Origin: Bacteroidetes bacterium GWA2_40_15
GTDB taxonomy: Bacteria; Bacteroidota; Bacteroidia; Bacteroidales; VadinHA17
Length of the DNA: 64,000 bases
Direction of reading: 5' to 3'
NCBI GenBank assembly: GCA_001768195.1
Contig: MENI01000005.1
Coordinates: forward strand, 1-64,000
Both the position numbers and the translations under genes were made by a program. How positions within the stretch are numbered: position 1 is the stretch's first letter; every line of letters begins with the position of its first letter. Below are positions 9,257 to 15,753 of this stretch, in pieces. The notes under the pieces are model-generated. The model was not told the DNA's origin. It did no database searches and was given only the letters and a program-made list of their open reading frames with translations.

Positions 9257-10624
9257 CTATTTATAAATTGGTAATCCCGCACAGCAATTCTTAAACTTCT
9301 TACCTGATCCGCAAGGACAGGGATCGTTTCTACCGGGAGAAGCAGGCTTTACAACCTGGCTCTCCTTGTTTTTTAACCACTGCATCACATTTGCCGGGGC
9401 TCTTTTATTTTTAAGCTCCTTAGCCATGAAATCCATATAGGGCTCAACATGCTTAAAGAACATCTTGTAACCCTCACACAGGTAATTTAAACCAGGTTTA
9501 CCGTCAGGTGTATTGATTATCCGGTGCTTGGGACACTCGCCATGACAGGCGTATCGAACATCACACTGAAGGCAGTACCGTGGTAATTTATTCCGCTTGT
9601 CGATCCCGAAATCGAACTGTTTTTGTGATTTGGCAAGATCGGGGAGAGGTGTTTCTTTTATGTTTCCCAGGTAATATTCGGGATATACATAATGATCGCA
9701 TGAAAATACATCACCGTTATGCTCCATTACCAGTGCATCTCCGCAGGTTTCGCAGAAAACGCATATTCCGGGCATTTCACCGACATAGTTTGCAAGCGTT
9801 GCATCGAATATCTGCACATAATATTTCGCAACATCGTTTCGCACCCACTCATTGAAGATTGTGATAAGAAAATTTCCGAAATCCTTTGCACCAACCGACC
9901 ATTCGGTTACTGAAGCATTTTCATTGAAAGAGGGGGAGACAAGCTTAAGATTTTCATCTCCCGGATTATCTGCTATCCGTTCAACAGCAGGGAGAAATTG
10001 AATAAACCCGCTGCCTATTTTTTTGAGGAACCTGTATGTCTCTGAAGCAAAATTAACATTGTAACTGTTCACAACGCTCAGAGTATTGAATTCTACTTTG
10101 TTCCTGTGCAGCAGCTCAATCCCTTTCATTGCCCTTCTGAATGTGGGACCGCCACTGTTTGTTTTCCTGTAGCGATCATGATTATGCTCTTCGCCATCTA
10201 TTGAGATCCCTACAAGTATATTATTGTCTGTAAAGAACTTACACCAGTCATCATTGAGCCTGGTTCCGTTTGTCTGAAAGGCATTCTCAATGTTTTTCCC
10301 CTGCGAATATTGCTTCTGCAGTTCAATTACTTTTTTAAAGTAGTCCAGTCCCAGCAGAGTAGGTTCTCCTCCCTGCCATACAAATGTAACTACAGGGACC
10401 TGTTGGGCTTCTATATACTGTTTTATAAATTTCTCAAGAAGCTCTTCTGATAACTTAAAATCATTTTTACCCGGATATAGATTCTTTTTTTCAAGATAAT
10501 AGCAGTATGTGCAATTCAGGTTACATAATGATCCTGTTGGTTTGACCATTACACTGAATGCATCCGGCCTGCGTAACTTAAGGGCATCGGTGAAGAGGAG
10601 GTTTGATTTTTGTAACGGGCACAT
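9257..10624 (-). CDS. Anaerobic sulfatase-maturating enzyme (radical SAM, SPASM, SEC-C tail)
   Basis: Oxidises the motif Ser or Cys of sulfatases to formylglycine without oxygen. Radical SAM cluster motif C34-NLN-C38-TY-C41, then WQGGEPTLLG and NGTRLNDDWC typical of anSMEs. The SPASM region carries further cluster cysteines: 289, 292, 295, 310, 352, 355, 361, 365 and 384. GDVFSCDHYV contains the Asp region implicated as catalytic base. Residues 432-449 form a SEC-C zinc motif (RNDPCPCGSGKKFKNCC), an added tail found in many Bacteroidota homologues. It is the only maturase in the window and all readable sulfatases nearby are serine-type. Start: the ATG at 10624 leaves almost no leader after the predicted promoter, so a start at Met26 (10549) is an alternative. 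Confidence 0.94.
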   Translation of the reverse strand: MCPLQKSNLLFTDALKLRRPDAFSVMVKPTGSLCNLNCTYCYYLEKKNLYPGKNDFKLSEELLEKFIKQYIEAQQVPVVTFVWQGGEPTLLGLDYFKKVIELQKQYSQGKNIENAFQTNGTRLNDDWCKFFTDNNILVGISIDGEEHNHDRYRKTNSGGPTFRRAMKGIELLHRNKVEFNTLSVVNSYNVNFASETYRFLKKIGSGFIQFLPAVERIADNPGDENLKLVSPSFNENASVTEWSVGAKDFGNFLITIFNEWVRNDVAKYYVQIFDATLANYVGEMPGICVFCETCGDALVMEHNGDVFSCDHYVYPEYYLGNIKETPLPDLAKSQKQFDFGIDKRNKLPRYCLQCDVRYACHGECPKHRIINTPDGKPGLNYLCEGYKMFFKHVEPYMDFMAKELKNKRAPANVMQWLKNKESQVVKPASPGRNDPCPCGSGKKFKNCCAGLPIYK

Positions 10625-10630
10625 GGGTTA

Positions 10631-10660
10631 CAAAAATAGTATTATTCGCTTGAGGGGCAA
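10631..10660 (-). promoter_or_regulatory. Bacteroidota-type promoter for the maturase
   Basis: On the minus strand the -7 box TATTTTTG (10631-10638, consensus TAnnTTTG) is preceded at 19 bases by TTG (10658-10660) as the -33 element. The -33 element falls inside a GGGGTGGGTTAA repeat. Transcription would start within a few bases of the annotated ATG, implying a leaderless message or a downstream start codon. Confidence 0.5.
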
Positions 10661-10741
10661 GGGGTGGGTTAATTAAATGGCGCAGGGCGCAGGGCGCAGG
10701 GATTTCGGTTCCCCTCCTGGGAGGGGCCAGGGGTGGGTTAA
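10652..10741. repeat. Direct repeats with GGCGCAG heptamers and a G/C hairpin
   Basis: Two near-identical 21-base copies (GAGGGGCAAGGGGTGGGTTAA at 10652-10672 and GAGGGGCC... at 10721-10741) flank three tandem GGCGCAG units (10679-10699) and a hairpin CCCCTC-CTGG-GAGGGG (10711-10726, overlapping the second copy). It fills the space between the divergent maturase and sulfatase genes. It belongs to the same C/G-run family as 3706-3806. Confidence 0.7.
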
Positions 10742-10781
10742 AAAAAATTCTTATTTTTAAAGAAATTATTACAATAAGCAT

Positions 10782-12206
10782 ATGAGAAAGTATGGGTTTA
10801 ACACCATCAGTTTACTGGGATTATGTACATTATTTATTCAGTGTGCCTCCGAAGAGAAGCCTAATATAATACTTATCATGGCTGACGACCAGGGCTGGGG
10901 CGATATGGGTTACAACGGGCATCCGGCAATTAAAACGCCAAACTTCGACAGCATGGCTTCATCAGGATTGCGATTTGACCGTTTTTATGCCGCCGCTCCT
11001 GTAAGCTCTCCAACCCGTGGAAGCGTACTGACAGGACGTAATCCTAACCGTTTCGGATGTTTCAGCTGGGGATACACACTTCGTCCACAGGAGATCACAG
11101 TGGCCGAAGCACTAAAATCTGCAGGATATGTGACAGGTCATTTCGGAAAATGGCACCTAGGGCCAGTCAGAGAAAACAGTCCTGTCAATCCGGGCAACTC
11201 CGGTTTCGATCATTGGTGCTCATCTCCCAATTTTTTTGACAATGACCCGATTTTGAGCCGTGAAGGCAAAGCCGTTCAGACATACGGGGAAAGCTCGATG
11301 GTCACGGCAGATGCAGCAATGGAATTTATTCGGGCTCAGACTGATAAGAAAAAGCCGTTCCTTGCTGTTGTTTGGTTCGGCTCTCCGCATAATCCATATT
11401 CGGCGATGGAACATGATCGCGAATTTTATGCCGGTGAGGAAGAGAGAATGCAGCATTATCTGGGTGAAATAACAGGAATGGACCGCGCTGTCGGAAAAAT
11501 AAGACGGGAAATTAAAACACTCGGTATAAGTGAAAATACTATTCTCTGGTTCTGCAGCGACAATGGGGGACTTGCCGGATTCAGCGCGACCGGGGGCAGG
11601 GGCGCAAAAGGGCAAATATACGAAGGCGGATTAAGGGTCCCGGCGATAATGGAATGGCCTGCCCGCATTCCTGAAAACAAGGTATCTGATTTTCCCTCTT
11701 TCACCTCCGATATTTATCCCACCCTTCTGGAAATTGCCGGGGTAACAATGAAAGCTCAGACGCCACTCGACGGGATCAGCCTTGTGCAACTGATCGACAA
11801 CAAAATCAGAACCAGGGAAAAACCAATGGGCTTCTGGCAGTTTCCGGCAAGAGGCAAAGTTACTCCTTCAGCAAAACTTATGGCAGAGCTTCTGAAAGAG
11901 CAGGAGGCAGGATTAACTGAGGTCGCTGACTCTCTTCCGGATTCAGATGCAGGGGAAATCAAAATCAAATACGACGGAGATCTCTATCCCGGTCATTCTG
12001 CATGGCTCGACTGGCCATATAAACTTCACAGGATCGATTCTGAAAACAGAGAACCTCTCTTCGAGCTCTATAATCTTGAAACAGATCCCGGAGAGACGAA
12101 CGATCTCTCAGCATCAATGCCCGAAAAGGTCATATCCATGAAAAAAGGTATTGAAGCATGGCTGAAATCGGTAGTTAACAGCCTCAACGGAGATGATTAC
12201 ATATAA
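10782..12206 (+). CDS. Lipoprotein sulfatase, serine-type (SSPTR)
   Basis: A 474-residue sulfatase with a lipoprotein signal (LFIQC, Cys21). Motifs: MADDQGWGDMGYNGH (33-47), formylglycine motif S75-S-P-T-R79, GKWHLGP, SDNGG and a GGRGAKGQIYEGGLRVP stretch. MADDQGWGDMGYNGHP is the usual opening of the arylsulfatase A-like branch. All key residues are present, so it should be active once modified. It is divergent from the maturase gene, 157 bases away, which supports a functional link. Its 3' end abuts a truncated thioredoxin-like gene on the other strand. Confidence 0.94.
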   Translation: MRKYGFNTISLLGLCTLFIQCASEEKPNIILIMADDQGWGDMGYNGHPAIKTPNFDSMASSGLRFDRFYAAAPVSSPTRGSVLTGRNPNRFGCFSWGYTLRPQEITVAEALKSAGYVTGHFGKWHLGPVRENSPVNPGNSGFDHWCSSPNFFDNDPILSREGKAVQTYGESSMVTADAAMEFIRAQTDKKKPFLAVVWFGSPHNPYSAMEHDREFYAGEEERMQHYLGEITGMDRAVGKIRREIKTLGISENTILWFCSDNGGLAGFSATGGRGAKGQIYEGGLRVPAIMEWPARIPENKVSDFPSFTSDIYPTLLEIAGVTMKAQTPLDGISLVQLIDNKIRTREKPMGFWQFPARGKVTPSAKLMAELLKEQEAGLTEVADSLPDSDAGEIKIKYDGDLYPGHSAWLDWPYKLHRIDSENREPLFELYNLETDPGETNDLSASMPEKVISMKKGIEAWLKSVVNSLNGDDYI

Positions 12207-12233
12207 CAAGTAATCCATTTCTAAGAATATATA

Positions 12234-13397
12234 TTATGCGACCGGATCCTGGTACCACCGATATAATTTATCGGTTGTCTCCTTGCAATGAACACAATCA
12301 GCCGACCAGAAAAGGATCAGGATATTATTCTTGCCACCCTGGTAACTGCTTAATATAAAAGGATTGTTATCTGAATCCTGCATTACAATATCAGGTGCCG
12401 GCGATCCTTTTACCCGTGATTTTATTCCCTCCAGCCTCCTGTTTATCTCCTGCCGTTTGGTGGTCAGACAATCAGGATCATCAAGATAAGGCTCCAGCAT
12501 TTTTATTCCTGCCTGAATATTGAAGCTTTCGTACCCTCTGAAGAAATAGTCTACCATCCATCCAGATACAAGAGGATCGCCATTTTTAGCCTTTTCAATT
12601 GCATTTTTACCTGCCAGTGTAAAAAGCGAGTCACGCAGAGCTGTGGTGGTAGCCAATTCCCCATAAAGATTAACATAGCCATCCATCCCTTCAAAATAAT
12701 TGTCACGCAGGCTTTGTTTTCTGTCAGCTTCGGATCCTTTCCAGTCGATCGCAGGTATATGCTGGAATCCAAACATGTTACTGACAAAAAGTGTCTTATA
12801 CTGCCTTATCTGGTCATTAATCCATTGGTTTGAGGCCAGGCGTCGCTTCTCATATTCGGCAATTCCATTTGTGTAAAATGTCGAATTCGGATCGTCATAG
12901 CCGAGCAGGAAGTTCTGTAAAAGTCCGATCATTTGCTTCTGCCTGGCATTCTCCCTGGAGAAATTTATAAAAGCAGTGTTTTCCCTCTCATCTTCCTGGA
13001 ACCAGGTACTGTCAGTGTTGTTGCAGAAGACAGGATGAACCCAAAGTTCGAGATCCTGATCATTAACAATGATCCGTTTTTCAGAAGGGTAGGGGGTGCT
13101 TGCCGGATTCTCCTTGTAATCGAATCTCAGCACAAATTCACCGGGGAAATTTTCTTCAGGGAATTTAAGTGTTGCAGTATCTCCGTTTTTAACTCCCTCG
13201 ACAGTTAGAACAGTCTTAAGAACATTAGGTCCGGATAGTGGGAGCAGGGAGATTTTGGATTCATATACACCCCTTAAATGTATATTAATTGTAAAATCCT
13301 GTGACCGGGTCGAAAAACAAAATGTGAATATAATCAATACCAGAATGAATTTTTTAATTTTTGAGGGAGTATAATCAGATATTATTCTCATTTCCAT
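12234..13397 (-). CDS. Exported thioredoxin-domain protein, C-terminally truncated
   Basis: 387 residues with a membrane/signal segment (16-32), an N-terminal beta domain resembling DUF4369-type modules of Bacteroidota TlpA proteins, a helical middle, and the start of a thioredoxin domain: GSPAPDIVM, LSSYQGGKNNILILFWSADC, redox pair Cys368-VH-Cys371. The protein ends only 16 residues after the CxxC, so about 100 residues of the thioredoxin fold (including the cis-proline strand) are missing. The convergent sulfatase ends 27 bases beyond the stop, so no remnant can be hidden there. Probably non-functional or altered in function. It keeps a strong promoter. Confidence 0.75.
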   Translation of the reverse strand: MEMRIISDYTPSKIKKFILVLIIFTFCFSTRSQDFTINIHLRGVYESKISLLPLSGPNVLKTVLTVEGVKNGDTATLKFPEENFPGEFVLRFDYKENPASTPYPSEKRIIVNDQDLELWVHPVFCNNTDSTWFQEDERENTAFINFSRENARQKQMIGLLQNFLLGYDDPNSTFYTNGIAEYEKRRLASNQWINDQIRQYKTLFVSNMFGFQHIPAIDWKGSEADRKQSLRDNYFEGMDGYVNLYGELATTTALRDSLFTLAGKNAIEKAKNGDPLVSGWMVDYFFRGYESFNIQAGIKMLEPYLDDPDCLTTKRQEINRRLEGIKSRVKGSPAPDIVMQDSDNNPFILSSYQGGKNNILILFWSADCVHCKETTDKLYRWYQDPVA

Positions 13398-13440
13398 TTA
13401 TTTAAATGGTAATTCCTAAAGGAAGGCAATCCATATAAAA

Positions 13441-13471
13441 CAAAGTTAACAACAATTCTAATTATATCAAA
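13441..13471 (-). promoter_or_regulatory. Bacteroidota-type promoter for the truncated thioredoxin-domain gene
   Basis: Minus-strand TTTG (13468-13471), 19-base spacer, TAACTTTG (13441-13448): an exact match to the TTTG-N19-TAnnTTTG consensus, about 43 bases before the ATG at 13397. Confidence 0.65.
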
Positions 13472-13515
13472 TGTCCTTAATATGACCAACTTGAAAGAGC
13501 TTTACACTAACACAG

Positions 13516-13548
13516 GGGAGATCCTTCGCTCCGCTCAGGATGACACTG
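13516..13548. repeat. Dispersed repeat, GATCCTTCGCTCCGCTCAGGATGACA type
   Basis: On the minus strand it reads TGTCATCCTGAG...GAAGGATCT. A second, diverged copy with the same ends (GTCATCCTGAATCC...GATGAAGGATCT) is at 13686-13732, and its core TCCGCCGGCTGGCGGA is a hairpin. Short dispersed elements of this wording are often seen in Bacteroidota intergenic DNA; I know of no function. Confidence 0.6.
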
Positions 13549-13601
13549 CATTTATCAGAAACTGGTTATTGACTAAACTCCACAATCGTCTCATTATCAA
13601 T

Positions 13602-13625
13602 AACCCCAGACTTAAGTCCGGGGTT
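13602..13625. terminator. Near-perfect 24-base palindrome, possible terminator
   Basis: AACCCCAGACTTAAGTCCGGGGTT: both arms pair with one mismatch. No clear U-run follows on either strand, so it may be another dispersed repeat rather than an intrinsic terminator. It sits in gene-free DNA between the thioredoxin-like gene and the ATPase fragment. Confidence 0.4.
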
Positions 13626-13676
13626 ATGCACTAACTTAACTACCTGGCTTTAACCCAAAATGATGCTTCATAACCC

Positions 13677-13940
13677 TTACCCCTGAAACGCCGCTGTCAT
13701 CCTGAATCCGCCGGCTGGCGGATGAAGGATCTCCCGGGTGGTAAACCTTATTACCTTATGTGTAACCTCGATTAACAGACCTGACAAAGGGATCACTCTA
13801 CGCATAAGACAGCCTTCTTTTTCTGACAGAATCATTTCTGTGAGAGTCATTTTGCCGGTTTGACGAGGTCCCAAAACAATAATCGCTTTTCCGGTATTAT
13901 ACTTCTGTTCAATAATCTTTCTGAGCTGACGTTCAATCAT
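13677..13940 (-). pseudogene. Fragment of an AAA-type ATPase (DUF4143-associated family)
   Basis: The first 45 or so residues (MIERQLRKIIEQKYNTGK, VLGPRQTGKMTL, EMILSEKEG) match the N-terminus of the AAA_14/DUF4143 ATPases, with the Walker A motif GPRQTGK. After about residue 45 the similarity ends and the frame runs into a TGTCATCCTGAATCC-type repeat. Intact members are about 380-400 residues, so nearly 90 percent is missing. The Walker B and DUF4143 parts are not found elsewhere in the window. Confidence 0.65.
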
Positions 13941-14493
13941 GATTAAAGTGATTTAATTCACCAAATTTAGCTATATTTGATGAATATATTCACTATAATT
14001 ATAAATATTCTCAATATTATTTATGATCGATGAGCATACCTGATTGCTTCATCTCCGGCTTCGGGGATTGTGTCGGAAACATCCGCAGAATTGATTGAAA
14101 TATTGGTTACCTCTCATATTGAAACCAATATTGACTTTTCAAGCTTCTGGCAGGTGTAAAGAACTATTAAACATACCAATCCAAATAATAAAAATAAAAA
14201 CTTTAGTCTGCTCCGAAATGTATTTTATTGCCAAAAAGGCACTAAGGCGCCAAGTTGCACCAAGAGTAAGTTATTAAAGATAAGCTCTTTGTGAATCCTG
14301 GTGTTGCCTGTTAATAAATGTCCTGTCATACCGGACCCTCACACAAATTTGCACACCATGTTTTATGACAATAGCACATGTATCAGATAATGTTTAACTT
14401 ACAAAATGTTGTCATTAGTAGTAGTGATAGCGAGGAATCTCCTTATCATGATACCGCATTATTTAATCCCAAGTTCTCCAAAAATCGACCACC
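13941..14493. other. Gene-poor stretch with repeat debris
   Basis: About 550 bases without a convincing gene on either strand. It includes an AGGCACTAAGGCGCCAAG degenerate repeat (14236-14260) and a GCGAGGAATCTCCTTATCATGATACCGCAT segment (14430-14460) that resembles another dispersed intergenic motif. Short open frames present here have no recognisable family. Confidence 0.5.
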
Positions 14494-14646
14494 TTAAAGA
14501 GCAATCTCAACAGGGTAAACTTCGCGGTAATTATCAACCTGAGCACCATAAGCCTTTCCTGCGCTGTTTGTGGCGTATGCTCTTACATAATATGTATTGG
14601 CTGTTAATCTTGTAATAGTGGTTGTAAAGTTGCCGATTCTGCAGGT
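14494..14646 (-). pseudogene. Remnant of a fibronectin-repeat/FISUMP-type protein
   Basis: The open segment translates to ...FTTTITRLTANTYYVRAYATNSAGKAYG..., which is the same repeat wording as the intact protein at 15754-18210 (LTAGTTYYVRAYATNSAGTAYGNE). There is an in-frame stop upstream and a stop 21 residues after the repeat. It is therefore a leftover of a second copy or of an earlier, longer gene, separated from the intact gene by hicAB. Confidence 0.7.
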
Positions 14647-14657
14647 TTAGACAAGTT

Positions 14658-14738
14658 AGAACCTCATCCGGAATAGTGAGATAGTGAACGAGATTTAACT
14701 ACAAACTAATGCCTGACAATTCATTGCCTAATTTGTGA
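14658..14738. repeat. 81-base duplication, copy A (covers the hicB 3' end)
   Basis: Copy A (14658-14738) and copy A' (15451-15531) are both 81 bases and about 85 percent identical by eye; both contain AGAACCTC.TCCG, GTGAACGAGATTTAACTA and ATTGCCT.ATTTGTGA. Copy A contains the stop codon and last 12 or so codons of hicB; copy A' is the decayed end of what must have been a second hicB-like gene. The pair brackets hicAB. Confidence 0.7.
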
Positions 14739-15100
14739 AGAGCCACTTCTATTTTATTAGCCTGTTTTTCGGAAATATAACTCAACCCTTTTTTATATTG
14801 CCTCATAAGAGAAGCGTTAATTCCTGCTATTTTAGCAAATTTCGAAACGTTTATCCAGTTGTAGTTATCGAATAACGATGCTATATCATATTTGTATTCA
14901 AATGTTAAATTTTGCAACTCATCAGGCAATACCCTGCCTGTTTCGGTATATGATAGTATCATTTCTGATACAGAGTTACTAAAATCTTCTTTTGCGGTTT
15001 TAACACTTTGGCCACTTCCGGTAATTGTACATTGCAATTCGGGAGTGTAAATTGTAAAGCTTCCATCTTTACCTTGTTCTATAAGTGCAATTGTTTCCAT
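14699..15100 (-). CDS. hicB: HicB-like antitoxin with C-terminal HTH
   Basis: A 133-residue partner for the HicA toxin. The N-terminal half (ALIEQGKDGSFTIYTPEL, then GSGQSVKTAKEDF) is the degraded RNase H-like HicB fold that blocks HicA. The C-terminal half (NWINVSKFAKIAGINASLMRQYKKG) is a helix-turn-helix of XRE type, expected to bind the operon's own promoter. The gene starts one base after the hicA stop, so the two are translationally coupled, in the toxin-first order usual for HicAB. A palindrome in the promoter (15309-15330) is the likely operator. Confidence 0.88.
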   Translation of the reverse strand: METIALIEQGKDGSFTIYTPELQCTITGSGQSVKTAKEDFSNSVSEMILSYTETGRVLPDELQNLTFEYKYDIASLFDNYNWINVSKFAKIAGINASLMRQYKKGLSYISEKQANKIEVALHKLGNELSGISL

Positions 15101-15101
15101 A

Positions 15102-15284
15102 TTAAAAACCTATTTGTTTCTTTAATTTACTAAAAAGACCTTTCTTTACTTCCTCTGAATCGTGTCGTCCTATCTGTATCTGAAAATCTTTATCATTATG
15201 AGCGTAAATGTCATGGTTAGAACCGTTACGAACCAAATACCATCCTTTACGTTCAGCTTTGCGCCTGAGTTCAGACCATTTCAT
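15102..15284 (-). CDS. hicA: HicA-like mRNA interferase toxin
   Basis: A 60-residue double-stranded-RNA-binding-fold toxin. MKWSELRRKAERKGWYLVR is the canonical start; GSNHDIYAH contains the catalytic histidine region, and IGRHDSEEVKKG ends in the KKQIGF tail found in Bacteroidota members. It cleaves mRNA when free and is neutralised by HicB, encoded one base downstream. No truncation is seen. The location among gene fragments and repeats fits a mobile or addictive element. Confidence 0.9.
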   Translation of the reverse strand: MKWSELRRKAERKGWYLVRNGSNHDIYAHNDKDFQIQIGRHDSEEVKKGLFSKLKKQIGF

Positions 15285-15304
15285 TAAACCACTTTAATAA
15301 AAAA

Positions 15305-15336
15305 CAAATATATAGCATAAATGTTATATAAACAAA
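15305..15336 (-). promoter_or_regulatory. hicAB promoter with overlapping palindromic operator
   Basis: Minus strand: TTTG (15333-15336), 20-base spacer, TATATTTG (15305-15312), an excellent Bacteroidota promoter about 20 bases before hicA. Between and overlapping the boxes is a 22-base inverted repeat, TATATA-G-CAT-AA-ATG-T-TATATA (15309-15330), with one mismatched pair. Its placement would let bound HicB block RNA polymerase. Confidence 0.7.
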
Positions 15337-15450
15337 AAAATCACTGATTTATTAATTGATTTCCTGCTTATCGGGGTTGCTGGTAAGTTTATAAAACAGC
15401 AAAATACCCGTTAATTAAGGTTTAGCTATAGTAAAAAGAACGGACGATGG

Positions 15451-15531
15451 AGAACCTCGTCCGAAATGGGGAGCCGGTGAACGAGATTTAACTATAAACT
15501 ATTGCCTGATAATTAATTGCCTGATTTGTGA
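15451..15531. repeat. 81-base duplication, copy A'
   Basis: Partner of 14658-14738 (see there). On the minus strand it holds remnants of a HicB C-terminus (HKSGN, a stop, then LSGNSL) interrupted by a stop codon. The DNA between hicA and this copy (15337-15450) shows no gene. Confidence 0.7.
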
Positions 15532-15532
15532 C

Positions 15533-15646
15533 TCAAAATAGCTGATGCCAACCAGCTAATTGCATAGATACATCTTCTGCCTTTTGATTAACCAAAAGTA
15601 AATCATAACAAGCTTTATATACAGGCAGTTCATTATATTGTGCCAT
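15533..15646 (-). pseudogene. N-terminal fragment of a four-helix-bundle (S23/Avd-like) protein
   Basis: A 37-codon frame beginning MAQYNELPVYKACYDLLL, which matches the start of the S23-type four-helix-bundle proteins common in Bacteroidota (usually about 110-125 residues). After 18 residues the match is lost (LVNQKAEDVS...) and a stop follows. It ends two bases short of duplication copy A', so its loss probably belongs to the same rearrangement. Too short to function. Confidence 0.5.
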
Positions 15647-15714
15647 TTTTTTCAAAAATCGACCGCTTACTTCGGCTAATGCTCAGTACAAGTCGCGGGA
15701 TACCCCAAATAATC

Positions 15715-15735
15715 ACCCTTCGACAGGCTCAGGGT
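15715..15735. repeat. Dispersed short repeat ACCCTTCGACAGGCTCAGGGT
   Basis: A 21-base element with 5-base inverted ends (ACCCT...AGGGT), 19 bases past the stop codon of the FISUMP gene. This wording is a familiar dispersed intergenic motif in Bacteroidota and related genomes. It could serve as a weak terminator hairpin for the operon above. Confidence 0.5.
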
Positions 15736-15753
15736 AAAAATAAACAAATAGAC

